Below are positions 19,456 through 28,884 of a stretch of 64,000 bases of DNA, one piece after another (positions within the stretch are counted from its first letter, which is position 1; every line of letters starts with the position of its first letter). Made by a program: the position numbers and the translations under genes. The notes beneath the pieces are model-generated. The model was not told the origin of the DNA. It did not search any database and worked only from the letters and a program-made list of their open reading frames with translations. Origin of the DNA: Azoarcus sp031555955 (GTDB lineage: Bacteria > Pseudomonadota > Gammaproteobacteria > Burkholderiales > Rhodocyclaceae); contig JAVBTY010000042.1 of NCBI GenBank assembly GCA_031555955.1, positions 62,001-126,000 of the forward strand. The letters run 5' to 3'.

Positions 19456-21603
19456 ATGTTCAGATCAGTTCTCAGGCATCTTCTCCGCCCTCTGTTCCGG
19501 CTGCTGTTCCGGGTGCGGATGACCGGAGTTGACGTAAAGACGCTGTCCGCTCCCCGGCTGCTGATCGTGGCTAACCACGAATCCTTTCTCGACGGGGTGC
19601 TGCTCGGGCTGTTTCTGCCGGTGAATCCGGTGTTCGTCGTGCATACATGGGTCGGGCGTTATTTCTGGTTCCGTCTGGCGCTGAAGCTGGTTGATTACCT
19701 TGCCGTCGATCCGGGAAATCCGATGGCGATGAAGCGGGTTATCCGCCTTGTGGAATCCGGCCGCCCGGTGGTGATTTTTCCTGAAGGGCGGATCACCACC
19801 ACGGGCAGTCTGATGAAGGTGTACGAGGGGCCCGCCTTCGTTGCCGCGAAGTGCGGGGCGGCGGTCGTGCCTGTGCGTGTTGATGGCGCGGGGCGCAGCT
19901 ATTTCTCACGTGTTTCCGGGCGTCATCCGCGTCGGTTGCTGCCGCGCATCACCCTGAGCGTGCAGCCCGCTGCCCGTATTGAAATGCCCGTGGAAGGTGC
20001 CGCGCGCGAGCGCCGCCGCCACGCGGGTGAGGCCATGCGGCGGCTGATGCAGGAAGCGCTGTTCGCCTCCCGTCCGCAGCAGACGCTTTTTCAGGCGCTG
20101 CTCGATGCCGCCGCCATTCATGGGCGCAAGCGCGCGGTGGTGGAGGACATCCGGCAGACTGAATATAGCTACGGCGATCTGCTGAAAATGACGCTGATGC
20201 TGGGCCGTCTTGCTTCCCGCTACGCCGGGGCCGGGGAGCGTATAGGCGTGCTGCTGCCCAATCTCGCTCCGACCCTGGGCCTTGTCTTCGGGCTCAACGC
20301 GCTGGGGCGCGTACCGGCGATGCTCAACTACACGGGCGGCGCCGACAGCCTGCAGGCCGCCTGCGATGCCGCGTGCCTGCGCACGGTCATCACTTCGCGC
20401 GCTTTCGTCGACCAGGCCAGGCTTGAGCCCCGGCTGGCGGCGCTGCGCGATGTGAAGCTGGTTTATCTGGAAGATTTGCGTGAGAGCGCCACGCTTGCCG
20501 ACAAGCTGTGGCTGGTGCTGTGGGCGCTGCGCGCGCCGCGCATGGTCGCGTGCAGACAGGATCCGGAAGATCCGGCCGTGGTGCTGTTTACCTCTGGTTC
20601 TGAAGGCAGGCCGAAAGGCGTGGTGCTGTCGCAGCGTGCGCTGCTCGCCAACATAGCGCAGATTCGCGCGGTAGTGGATTTTTCGCCGGAAGACAAGGTG
20701 CTCAACGCGCTGCCGCTGTTCCATTCTTTCGGGCTCACCGCCGGTGCGCTGTTGCCGGTGCTCACGGGCGCGGATGTTTTTCTCTACCCGTCGCCGCTGC
20801 ATTACCGGGTGATTCCAGAGCTTGCCTACGACCGCGGCTGCACCGTGCTGTTTGGCACCAGCACTTTTCTCGGCCATTACGCGAAGTTCGCCCATCCTTA
20901 CGATTTTTACCGTCTGCGCTACGTTATCGCCGGGGCGGAAAAGCTGTCGGAGGCGGTGCGCCAGAACTGGTTCGAGAAATTCGGCATCCGTATTTTCGAA
21001 GGCTATGGCGCGACCGAAACCGCGCCGGTGCTGGCGGTCAATACGCCGATGGCGTATCGCAGCGGCACGGTCGGCCAGCTGCTGCCCGGGCTGCGTGCGC
21101 GGCTGGCGCCTGTGCCGGGGATTGAGCGCGGCGGCATCCTGCACGTTACGGGGCCGAACCTGATGTCCGGCTATCTGCGCGTGGAACAGCCCGGGGTGCT
21201 GCAGCCGCCCGAATCCAGCGCTGGCAGCGGCTGGTACGACACCGGCGACGTGGTCGATATCGATGGCGACGGTTTCGTCCGTATCGTCGGGCGGGTCAAG
21301 CGTTTCGCCAAGATCGCCGGGGAGATGGTGTCGCTGGAAACGGTTGAAAAACTCGCCGCGCAGGCCGCGCCGGATGCGGCGCATGCCGTGTCCACCCAGC
21401 CCGACGCCAGCCGGGGCGAAGCCATCGTGCTCTTTTCCACGGCCCTAGACCTGACGCGCGATCAGCTCCAGCAGGCGGCGCGTGCGGGGGGCTGGCCGGA
21501 AATCGCGGTGCCGCGCCGTATCGTCACGGTCGATGCGCTGCCGCTGCTGGGTACCGGCAAGGTGGATTATGTAACGCTTAAACAATGGGCGGAGGCGGCC
21601 TGA
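19456..21603 (+). CDS. Aas-like bifunctional acyltransferase / acyl-ACP synthetase
   Basis: A 715-residue two-domain protein. Domain 1 (about residues 1-205) is a PlsC-type lysophospholipid acyltransferase with HESFLD (HX4D, residues 41-46) and FPEGRIT. Domain 2 (about 220-715) is an AMP-forming acyl ligase with LFTSGSEGRPKGVVLS, EGYGATETAP and YDTGDVV. This is the E. coli Aas layout, which re-acylates lysophosphatidylethanolamine with an activated fatty acid at the inner membrane. The MFS partner (LplT) is encoded two genes downstream. First gene of the ArsR-controlled operon; its stop overlaps the next start (TGATG). Confidence 0.9.
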   Translation: MFRSVLRHLLRPLFRLLFRVRMTGVDVKTLSAPRLLIVANHESFLDGVLLGLFLPVNPVFVVHTWVGRYFWFRLALKLVDYLAVDPGNPMAMKRVIRLVESGRPVVIFPEGRITTTGSLMKVYEGPAFVAAKCGAAVVPVRVDGAGRSYFSRVSGRHPRRLLPRITLSVQPAARIEMPVEGAARERRRHAGEAMRRLMQEALFASRPQQTLFQALLDAAAIHGRKRAVVEDIRQTEYSYGDLLKMTLMLGRLASRYAGAGERIGVLLPNLAPTLGLVFGLNALGRVPAMLNYTGGADSLQAACDAACLRTVITSRAFVDQARLEPRLAALRDVKLVYLEDLRESATLADKLWLVLWALRAPRMVACRQDPEDPAVVLFTSGSEGRPKGVVLSQRALLANIAQIRAVVDFSPEDKVLNALPLFHSFGLTAGALLPVLTGADVFLYPSPLHYRVIPELAYDRGCTVLFGTSTFLGHYAKFAHPYDFYRLRYVIAGAEKLSEAVRQNWFEKFGIRIFEGYGATETAPVLAVNTPMAYRSGTVGQLLPGLRARLAPVPGIERGGILHVTGPNLMSGYLRVEQPGVLQPPESSAGSGWYDTGDVVDIDGDGFVRIVGRVKRFAKIAGEMVSLETVEKLAAQAAPDAAHAVSTQPDASRGEAIVLFSTALDLTRDQLQQAARAGGWPEIAVPRRIVTVDALPLLGTGKVDYVTLKQWAEAA

Positions 21604-22919
21604 TGAATACGATCCGCTCCCTGACGCGCCGCCGTCTGCTGCTTGGCGGTCTTGGTCTTGCCCTTGGCGGCGGCGCCATTGCGGCCACGCGCGCCGCGCC
21701 GCGGCTGATGAATGCCTGCCACGCCGATCTTCCCGATGACCCGGTGCTGCGGGAATGGCTCGATGCGGCCTGGAATGGCGTGGATGCCTCCCTGGTGTGG
21801 GATATGCACGTCCATCTTGCCGGTACCGGCGATTCCGGACGGGGTATCGAGATTTCCGATGCCATGCTGTCACCGCTGCATCCGCTCGAATACGCCCAGC
21901 GGCTGTTCTACCTCAATGCCGGGTGCGCGCACGGCGAGCCCGGCAAGGTCGACGACAGCTACATCGCCCGCCTGCGCAACCTGTGCGCCGCCGCGCCAGA
22001 CGGCTTCAGGCTGCTGCTGTTCGCCTTCGACCGCGCTCATGATGAACGCGGGCAGCCTTTGCCGGAACAAAGCGGCCTTTACGTGCCGGATGCTTACGCC
22101 CGCGACGTTGCCCGCAGCGTTCCGGAACGCTTCGAATGGGCCTGCTCGATCCACCCGCTGCGCGAAGACGCCGTCGAGGCCCTGCACGCCGCCGCCCGCG
22201 ATGGCGCGCGCGCGGTGAAATGGCTGCCGCCAGCCATGGGGATCGACCCCGCCTCGCCGCGCTGCGATGCCTTTTACGCCGCGCTGGCCGGGCTCGGTCT
22301 GCCGCTTGTTACCCACGCAGGCGAAGAAAAGGCAGTGCATGGCCCGGGCCGCCCGGAATGGGCCAGTCCGCTGCGGCTGCGGCGCGCGCTTGAGCACGGC
22401 GTGCGGGTAATCGTGGCCCACTGCGGCAGCATGGGCAGCGACATCGATACCGACCGCGGCGCGGACGGCCCGCGCGTGCCAACGTTCGATCTGTTCGCCC
22501 GCATGATGGATGAGCGGGGGCATGAGGACAGGCTGTGCGGCGACATTTCGGCGATCACCCTTATCAATCGCGAACCGGAAATCATCCGCGCCCTGGTCGA
22601 ACGCGAGAAATGGCATGGCCGACTGCTGTTCGGCAGCGATTACCCGCTGCCCGGCATCGTGCCGCTGATTCCGCTGGGCAAACTGGTGCGGGAACGGCTG
22701 CTCGACGCCCGCGCCGTGCCTATGCTGGAACAGCTGCGCCATCACAACCCGATCCTGTTCGATTTCGCGCTCAAACGGCAGCTTGTTTCGCGCGGGCGGC
22801 GTTTTCCCGCCGCCGTGTTCGAAACCCGCCGCCATTTCTTGCGGAACGATGCCATGGCGTTCGCCGGTGTGCGTTCCGGCTCTTCCCCCCGGCCCTTTCG
22901 CGGAGTTTCCGCGTCATGA
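21603..22919 (+). CDS. Tat-exported amidohydrolase-type metal hydrolase
   Basis: A 438-residue TIM-barrel metal-dependent hydrolase. The N-terminus LTRRRLLLGGLGLALGGG is a twin-arginine (Tat) signal, so a folded, metal-loaded enzyme is likely exported. Metal-site candidates are WDMHVHLAGTGD (HxH), THAGEEKAV, VAHCGSMGSD and LLFGSDYPLPG (Asp). ATG at 21603 overlaps the previous stop; the stop overlaps the next start. Its place between Aas-like and LplT-PlsC genes suggests a periplasmic role in lipid or head-group turnover, but the substrate is unknown. Fold call firm, function open. Confidence 0.83.
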   Translation: MNTIRSLTRRRLLLGGLGLALGGGAIAATRAAPRLMNACHADLPDDPVLREWLDAAWNGVDASLVWDMHVHLAGTGDSGRGIEISDAMLSPLHPLEYAQRLFYLNAGCAHGEPGKVDDSYIARLRNLCAAAPDGFRLLLFAFDRAHDERGQPLPEQSGLYVPDAYARDVARSVPERFEWACSIHPLREDAVEALHAAARDGARAVKWLPPAMGIDPASPRCDAFYAALAGLGLPLVTHAGEEKAVHGPGRPEWASPLRLRRALEHGVRVIVAHCGSMGSDIDTDRGADGPRVPTFDLFARMMDERGHEDRLCGDISAITLINREPEIIRALVEREKWHGRLLFGSDYPLPGIVPLIPLGKLVRERLLDARAVPMLEQLRHHNPILFDFALKRQLVSRGRRFPAAVFETRRHFLRNDAMAFAGVRSGSSPRPFRGVSAS

Positions 22920-24793
22920 GCGGCCAGTTCTCCCTGCTGAAGCAGCGGCGCTTCCTCCCGTTTTTTCTCACCCAGTTTCTCGGTGCGTTCAACGACAACG
23001 TCTACAAGAACGCGCTGGTGGTGCTGCTCACCTTCCAGACCGCGCGCTACACCGCGCTGCCGGCGGGCATTGTGGTGAACCTGTGCGCCGGGCTTTTCAT
23101 CCTGCCTTTTTTCCTGTTTTCGGCCAGCGCCGGGCAGATTGCCGACAAATTCGAGAAAAGCAGGCTGATCCGTTTCGTCAAACTGTTCGAAATCGCCATC
23201 ATGCTGCTCGCGGGCGTGGCTTTTGCGGCCGGTTCGCTCACGCTGATGCTGGCCGCGCTGTTTCTGATGGGGGCGCATTCCACCCTGTTCGGCCCGGTGA
23301 AATATGCCATTCTGCCGCAGCACCTGCGCGAGGAAGAACTGGTTGGCGGCAATGCGCTGGTCGAGTCCGGCACTTTCGTCGCCATTCCGCTTGGCACCCT
23401 GACCGGCGGCGTGCTCGCCAGCCTGCCGCAGGGTACGCACTGGATTTCAGTAACGGTGCTCGTGCTCGCCGTGCTCGGCTACTTCGCCAGCCGGAGCATT
23501 CCCGCCGCGCCCGCCGCAGCGCCCACGCTCGCCATCGACTGGAATCCGCTGGCCGAAACGTGGCGCAACCTGCGTTTTCTGCGCGGCAACCGCACCGTGT
23601 TCCTCTCTATTCTCGGCATCTCCTGGTTCTGGTTTTACGGCGCGCTGTTCCTGTCGCAGTTTCCCGCCTACGCCAAGGATGTGCTGGGCGGCAACGAGAA
23701 TGCCGTCATCCTGCTGCTGGCGGTGTTTTCGGTCGGCATCGGCATCGGCTCGCTGCTGTGCGAGCGGCTTTCGGCCGGGCGCATCGAAATCGGCCTCGTA
23801 CCGTTCGGCTCCATCGGGCTGACGCTGTTCGCGCTCGATCTGTGGTGGGGCAGCCCCGCCGTGGCGTCCGCCGCCGCGCCGCTGGCGCTGGGCGAACTGC
23901 TCGCCCGGCCCGGAACCTGGCGGCTGCTCGCCGATCTGGCCGCCATCGGCATTTTTGGCGGGTTTTACATTGTGCCGCTGTATGCGCTGATCCAGCGCCG
24001 CAGCGAGGCCAGCCACCGTTCCCGCATCATCGCGGGCAACAACATCCTCAACGCCCTGTTCATGGTCATCGCCGCGATCCTGGGGGCGGGGCTGCTCGCG
24101 GCGGGCGCTTCCGTGGCGCACCTGTTTCTGGTGACCGCGCTGCTCAATGCGGTGGTGGCGATTTACATCTACACGCTGGTGCCGGAGTTCCTGCTGCGCT
24201 TTCTCGCCTGGCTGCTGGTGCATACGGCGTACCGGCTGCGGGTGACGGGGGCGGAGCACATTCCGGAAGAAGGCCCGGTGGTGCTGGCGTGCAACCACGT
24301 CAGTTTCGTCGATGCGCTGGTCGTCATGGCGGCGATCCGCAGGCCGGTGCGCTTCGTCATGGATCACCGTGTTTTCCGCCTGCCGCTGCTGCGCTTCGTT
24401 TTTCGCGGAAGCGGCGCGATTCCGGTCGCTTCGGCAAAGGAAGACCCTCGCATGACGGAACGCGCTTTCGACGAAGTCGCCCGCGCCCTCGAAGCGGGCG
24501 ATGTGGTGGCGATCTTTCCCGAGGGCGGTATTACCGGCGATGGCGAACTGCAGCCCTTTCGCCCCGGCATCCGCCGCATTGTTGAACGCACGCCCGCGCC
24601 GGTAATGCCGCTGGCGCTGCGTGGGCTGTGGGGCAGCCTGTTCTCGCGCGAGGGGAGCCCGGTGCTGGCGCGGCTGCGCCACGGGCTGTTCAGCCGCATC
24701 GAACTGGTTATCGGCCCCGTGCTGCCCGCCGGAGAGGCGACGCCGGAGGCGCTCCGGGCGCGTATCGCCGAACTGCGCGGCACGCGGCGCTGA
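22916..24793 (+). CDS. LplT-like MFS transporter fused to PlsC acyltransferase
   Basis: A 625-residue fusion. Residues 1 to about 415 are a 12-helix MFS transporter of the lysophospholipid flippase type (FLTQFLGAFNDNVYKNALVV); residues about 430-625 are a PlsC acyltransferase with HVSFVD (HX4D) and FPEGGITGDGE. It would import lysophospholipids and acylate them on arrival. The ATG at 22916 overlaps the amidohydrolase stop by 4 bp. With the Aas-like gene it gives two PlsC domains in one operon. Convergent with iorA; no strong plus-strand terminator is apparent after it. Confidence 0.9.
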   Translation: MSGQFSLLKQRRFLPFFLTQFLGAFNDNVYKNALVVLLTFQTARYTALPAGIVVNLCAGLFILPFFLFSASAGQIADKFEKSRLIRFVKLFEIAIMLLAGVAFAAGSLTLMLAALFLMGAHSTLFGPVKYAILPQHLREEELVGGNALVESGTFVAIPLGTLTGGVLASLPQGTHWISVTVLVLAVLGYFASRSIPAAPAAAPTLAIDWNPLAETWRNLRFLRGNRTVFLSILGISWFWFYGALFLSQFPAYAKDVLGGNENAVILLLAVFSVGIGIGSLLCERLSAGRIEIGLVPFGSIGLTLFALDLWWGSPAVASAAAPLALGELLARPGTWRLLADLAAIGIFGGFYIVPLYALIQRRSEASHRSRIIAGNNILNALFMVIAAILGAGLLAAGASVAHLFLVTALLNAVVAIYIYTLVPEFLLRFLAWLLVHTAYRLRVTGAEHIPEEGPVVLACNHVSFVDALVVMAAIRRPVRFVMDHRVFRLPLLRFVFRGSGAIPVASAKEDPRMTERAFDEVARALEAGDVVAIFPEGGITGDGELQPFRPGIRRIVERTPAPVMPLALRGLWGSLFSREGSPVLARLRHGLFSRIELVIGPVLPAGEATPEALRARIAELRGTRR

Positions 24794-24844
24794 GCGGAGC
24801 CGCCGTTACGCGCATCTGTCTGGCGCGGCCGGTTTCAACGCATG

Positions 24845-24875
24845 AAAAAACGGAAGGCCGCATTCGCGGCCTTCC
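24845..24875 (-). terminator. Rho-independent terminator after iorA
   Basis: A 10-bp perfect stem (GGAAGGCCGC / GCGGCCTTCC) with a 4-base loop; on the minus strand it is followed by six T. It lies about 33 bp beyond the iorA stop, between two convergent genes. Confidence 0.85.
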
Positions 24876-24907
24876 TGTGTGCTGCCTTGCGCCGCGCGAC
24901 GCGCTGC

Positions 24908-26800
24908 TTATGCCTTGACCAGATGCACGGGGAAGGTTGGGACGGCGTGGCGGATGGCCTTGGGCGCGCAGGTCTGCACGCACAGGTCGCAGCCGGTGCA
25001 GGCGGCGGTTTCGATGGTAACGAAGGCCAGTTCGACTTCCTTGCCCGAGGGCTTGACCGCTTTTTCCCGGCGCGTGACGTGGATGGCGGGGCAGCCTACA
25101 TCCACGCAGTTGCCGCAGCCGGTACAGGCGGGGTCGTCCACCTCGTAGGGCTGGAGCTTTTTGTAGTGGTCGATCAGCACGCAGGGCTGGTTGGTGATGA
25201 TGACGGACGGGCCGGGCGTTTTCGTTTCCTGGCGCAGCGTCCTGAACAGCACTGGCAGCTGGTAGGGGTCGACGACGTGGATGCGCTCCGGGGCGATGCC
25301 GAGGGCTTCGACGAGTTTGGCGAAATTCACGCGCGGGGCGGGGTTGCCGTAGAGGTCGCGCCCGCTGCCGGGGTTTTCCTGCCCGCCGGTCATGCCCACG
25401 GCGCGGTTGTCGAGCAGCAGGATGGTGACGTCGCCGCCGTTGTAGGCGATGTCGAGCAGACCCTGCATGCCCATGTGGAGGAAGGTGGAATCGCCGATGA
25501 CAGCGACGATTTTCTTGTCCTTGTCCTCCGGGCCGCGCGCCTTGTCCATGCCCAGCGCGACGCCCATCGACGCGCCCATCGATATACAGGTATCCAGCGC
25601 GTTCCAGGGGTGGCCCGCGCCCAGTGTGTAGCAGCCGATGTCGCCGGAAATATTCACGTTGCGCATCTGGGCAAGCGTGTAATAAACCCCCAGGTGCGGG
25701 CAGGCCACGCACATGGTGGGCGGGCGGGGGAAGACCTTGAGCGCGGGGCGCTGGCCGATGTCTGCGGTGGAGGTTCCGGCGGGAACGGGCATTTCGCCCA
25801 GCAGGGCGGCGAGCCCCTGGCGCAGCACGGTGGGGGCGAGTTCTCCCGCCGCGGGCAGCAGATCCTTGCCGCGCACGGCGATGCCCTGCGCGCGGATTTC
25901 GGTTTCGAGCAGCGGTTCGGTTTCTTCTACCACCACCAGGGTTTCGACCTGGCCGGCCAGCTCGCGCACCAGCGCGACCGGCAGCGGGTGGGAAAAGCCC
26001 AGTTTCAGGATGGGCGCGTCGGGGAAGGTTTCCCGCACGTGCATGTAGGCCGGGCCGGAGGTGACGAAACCCACGCGGGCGTTGCTGCCCGGCTCCAGCC
26101 GGTTCAGGGGGCTGGCGGCGGACGCGGCGGCCAGCGCCTTGTCCCGCGCGAACATTTCCGGCATGTGCTGCTTCGCGTTGGCGGGCACCATGACCCAGCG
26201 GCGGGGGTTCTTGACGAAGCCTTCCGCCGCGCGGTGCGGGCGGCGCTCGCCCACGGTGACGAGACATTTGACGTGGCACACCCGGGTGGTCATGCGCAGG
26301 ATCACCGGGGCGTTGTGGGTTTCGGACAGCGCGAACGCCGCCAGCGTCATGTCATATGCTTCCTGGGAGTCGGCCGGCTCCAGCACGGGCAGGTGGGCGA
26401 AACGGCCCCAGTAGCGGGAATCCTGCTCGTTCTGCGAGGAGGAAAAGCCCACGTCGTCGGCGATGGCGATCACCAGCCCGCCGACCACGCCGGCCAGGGT
26501 CTGGGTCATGAGCGCGTCGGAGGCGACGTTCATGCCCACGTGTTTCATTGCGCAGAAGGCGCGCGCGCCGGTCAGCGATGCGCCGATGGCGACTTCCAGC
26601 GAGACTTTTTCGTTGACCGACCATTCCGCGTACAGGTCGGGGTACAGGGAAAGGTTTTCCAGGATTTCCGTGGATGGCGTGCCCGGATAGGCGGCGGCGA
26701 CGCGCACGCCGGATTCCCAGACGGCGCGGGCGACGGCCTCGTTGCCGGACATGAGGTGGCGCGTGCCGGCAGCGGGGGGGACTAACAGATTCGGATTCAC
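24908..26800 (-). CDS. iorA: Indolepyruvate ferredoxin oxidoreductase, alpha subunit (IorA)
   Basis: A 630-residue thiamine-diphosphate enzyme that turns arylpyruvates into arylacetyl-CoA, passing electrons to ferredoxin. Seen: N-terminal pyrimidine-binding region (AAYPGTPSTEILENL), TPP region with SGDIGCYTLGAGHPW and GDSTFLHMGMQGL, and two C-terminal 4Fe-4S clusters (CTGCGNCVDVGCP, CTGCDLCVQTCAP). Full length. The beta subunit IorB, normally adjacent, is missing: downstream is a terminator and convergent genes, upstream is paaK 37 bp away. The pair points to aromatic amino acid breakdown. Confidence 0.93.
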   Translation of the reverse strand: MNPNLLVPPAAGTRHLMSGNEAVARAVWESGVRVAAAYPGTPSTEILENLSLYPDLYAEWSVNEKVSLEVAIGASLTGARAFCAMKHVGMNVASDALMTQTLAGVVGGLVIAIADDVGFSSSQNEQDSRYWGRFAHLPVLEPADSQEAYDMTLAAFALSETHNAPVILRMTTRVCHVKCLVTVGERRPHRAAEGFVKNPRRWVMVPANAKQHMPEMFARDKALAAASAASPLNRLEPGSNARVGFVTSGPAYMHVRETFPDAPILKLGFSHPLPVALVRELAGQVETLVVVEETEPLLETEIRAQGIAVRGKDLLPAAGELAPTVLRQGLAALLGEMPVPAGTSTADIGQRPALKVFPRPPTMCVACPHLGVYYTLAQMRNVNISGDIGCYTLGAGHPWNALDTCISMGASMGVALGMDKARGPEDKDKKIVAVIGDSTFLHMGMQGLLDIAYNGGDVTILLLDNRAVGMTGGQENPGSGRDLYGNPAPRVNFAKLVEALGIAPERIHVVDPYQLPVLFRTLRQETKTPGPSVIITNQPCVLIDHYKKLQPYEVDDPACTGCGNCVDVGCPAIHVTRREKAVKPSGKEVELAFVTIETAACTGCDLCVQTCAPKAIRHAVPTFPVHLVKA

Positions 26801-26837
26801 TGCGGTTCCTTGCGGTAGAAGCTTGAAAAAAGAGCGA

Positions 26838-28166
26838 TCAATGCTGGGGTTTGCCGTCCGGCGGCGTTTTGTGGCGGTGATCGACCACGCGTACCGCCTT
26901 GCCCATCGAACGTTCGATGGCGCCGGTGGGGTGGATGCGCACGGCGCAGGAGATACCGATGAAATCCTTCAGATCCTTCTGCACCTTGGCGGCGACCCGG
27001 TCCATGTATTCCTGCCCCCGGGCGTACAGCGGCGGGCTGGCTTCGACGTTGACGGCCATCGAATCCATGAAGCCTTCGCGGAACACCTCGATCTGGTAGA
27101 AGGGCGAAAGGGTTTCCGTGCGCATCAGGATCGCTTCCACCTGGGTGGGGAAGACGTTGACGCCGCGAATGATCAGCATATCGTCCGAGCGGCCCGAAAT
27201 GCGCCGCATGCGCACATGGGTGCGGCCGCACTTGCACGGGGCCGGGTCCAGCACGGAAATGTCGCGCGTGCGGTAACGCAGGATCGGGAAGGCTTCCTTC
27301 GTCAGCGAGGTGAAAACGATTTCGCCCTGCTCGCCATAGGGCAGCGTTTCGCCCGTATCGACATCCACGCATTCGACGATGAAATGGTCTTCCCAGATGT
27401 GCAGGCCGCGCTTGCCCGCCATGCACTCCATGGCGACGCCCGGCCCCATCACCTCGGACAGCCCGTAAATATCGAGCGCGGTGATGTCGAGCCGGGATTC
27501 CAGCTCGTAGCGCATTTCCTCGCTCCACGGTTCCGCGCCGAAAATGCCGACCCTGAGCGGGAGCTTCGAAAGATCAACGCCCAGCGCCTCGGCCTCTTCG
27601 GCGATATTCAGCGCGTAAGAGGGAGTACAGCACAGTGCGTCGGCGCTGAAATCGGACAGCAGCATCACCTGTTTCTGCGTCTGCCCGCCAGACATCGGAA
27701 TCGCCATCACCCCCAGCGTTTCCGCGCCATAGTGCAGCCCCAGCCCGCCCGTGAACAGGCCGTAGCCGTAAGCGTTGTGCAGCCGGTCGCCGGGGCGCAG
27801 GCCCGCTGCGGCGAGCGAGCGCGCGACCAGGGCGGACCAGCTGGCGATATCGCGGCGGGTGTAGCCGACCACGGTGGGCTTGCCGGTGGTGCCCGAAGAC
27901 GCGTGGATGCGGACGACCTGGTCGACCGGAACCGCGAACATACCGAACGGGTAGCTTTCGCGCAGCTGCTCCTTCTTGGTGAACGGCAGCAGCTTTATGT
28001 CGGCCAGCGTCTGGATGTGGTGCGGTTTCAGCTCCAGCTCATCCATCGCTTCCCGGTAAAAACGGGTTGTTTCGTAGCAACGCTCCACGGTCCGCTTCAG
28101 GCGTTGCAGCTGCAGCGCCTGCAGATCCTCGCGGGGGAGCGTTTCGTTATCCACGTCAAAAATCAT
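26838..28166 (-). CDS. paaK: Phenylacetate-CoA ligase
   Basis: Activates phenylacetate (or another arylacetate) to its CoA thioester with ATP. The 442-residue length and the blocks RIHASSGTTGKPTVVGYTRR (ATP/AMP loop), CCTPSYALNIAEEA, IYGLSEVMGPGVAMEC and RSDDMLIIRGVNVFPTQVE are the PaaK family pattern. It precedes iorA by 37 bp in the same direction, so both likely share a transcript. No paa oxygenase genes are nearby; the anaerobic route via phenylglyoxylate or a distant cluster is possible. Confidence 0.94.
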   Translation of the reverse strand: MIFDVDNETLPREDLQALQLQRLKRTVERCYETTRFYREAMDELELKPHHIQTLADIKLLPFTKKEQLRESYPFGMFAVPVDQVVRIHASSGTTGKPTVVGYTRRDIASWSALVARSLAAAGLRPGDRLHNAYGYGLFTGGLGLHYGAETLGVMAIPMSGGQTQKQVMLLSDFSADALCCTPSYALNIAEEAEALGVDLSKLPLRVGIFGAEPWSEEMRYELESRLDITALDIYGLSEVMGPGVAMECMAGKRGLHIWEDHFIVECVDVDTGETLPYGEQGEIVFTSLTKEAFPILRYRTRDISVLDPAPCKCGRTHVRMRRISGRSDDMLIIRGVNVFPTQVEAILMRTETLSPFYQIEVFREGFMDSMAVNVEASPPLYARGQEYMDRVAAKVQKDLKDFIGISCAVRIHPTGAIERSMGKAVRVVDHRHKTPPDGKPQH

Positions 28167-28350
28167 GGGGCTTCTGCTCGCAGGGGAGTGGGAGGATAAA
28201 AAAGCGTGATGATACCCATATTCGGGCGCACAACACGGCTGGAAACGTCACGGGAAGCGCAGATTTCCCGCGCCGCGCGGGTGAAGAAAGTGGGCGCGTG
28301 CGCGGGGACCGGTGAGACAATCCGCACTCCAGCCCGACAACATCACCGCC

Positions 28351-28884
28351 ATGACCGCTTCCACCGCCGCCCTGCCGCTGGCCGCCATCGTGTACACCCC
28401 CGCGGACGATATCGACGCCCTGATGATCGCCGCCGCGCGCGCGCTCGCGGCGCGCGGCGCGAAACCTGGCGGCGTGGTCCAGCACGCGCCCGGCGCGGGC
28501 GCATCCTGCGGCATGGAGCTGGAAGATCTCGCCAGCGGCGCGCGCTTTCCGCTGTCGCAGGATCTGGGCTCCGGCGCGAAAGGCTGCCGTCTCGATCCCG
28601 CCGCGCTTGCCCGCGCCACCGTGGCGGTGCGTGCGGCGCTTGAGGGCGGCGCGACGCTGCTGGTCATCAACAAGTTTGGCTTCCAGGAAACGTGCGGCGC
28701 GGGCCTGCGCGAAGAAATGGGGCGCGCGGCGGCGGCGGGCATTCCGCTGCTGACCGCCGTGGGCGAACGCTTTCTGGGCGACTGGGAAGCCTTTACCGGC
28801 GGCGCGGGCGTGCTGCTGCAGCCCACGCTGGAAAGCGTGCTCGGCTGGTGGGCCTCGCTGTCCCCCGCTTCCGTGGCGCAGTGA
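28351..28884 (+). CDS. DUF2478 family protein
   Basis: A 177-residue protein of the DUF2478 family, unknown function, often found near molybdate uptake genes. The family block CGMELEDLASGARFPLSQDL, then GAKGCRLDPAALA and LVINKFG are visible; the fold looks like a P-loop relative without an obvious Walker A. I chose the ATG at 28351; a GTG at 28312 in frame gives 13 extra residues and neither has a clear Shine-Dalgarno. Its stop overlaps the start of the cysteine-cluster gene by 1 bp, so they are coupled. Divergent from paaK. Confidence 0.78.
   Translation: MTASTAALPLAAIVYTPADDIDALMIAAARALAARGAKPGGVVQHAPGAGASCGMELEDLASGARFPLSQDLGSGAKGCRLDPAALARATVAVRAALEGGATLLVINKFGFQETCGAGLREEMGRAAAAGIPLLTAVGERFLGDWEAFTGGAGVLLQPTLESVLGWWASLSPASVAQ

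Noticed and set aside
24842..26785. Open frame of 647 codons opposite iorA
   Set aside because: The minus-strand IorA has intact TPP and Fe-S motifs; the plus frame begins inside the terminator hairpin.
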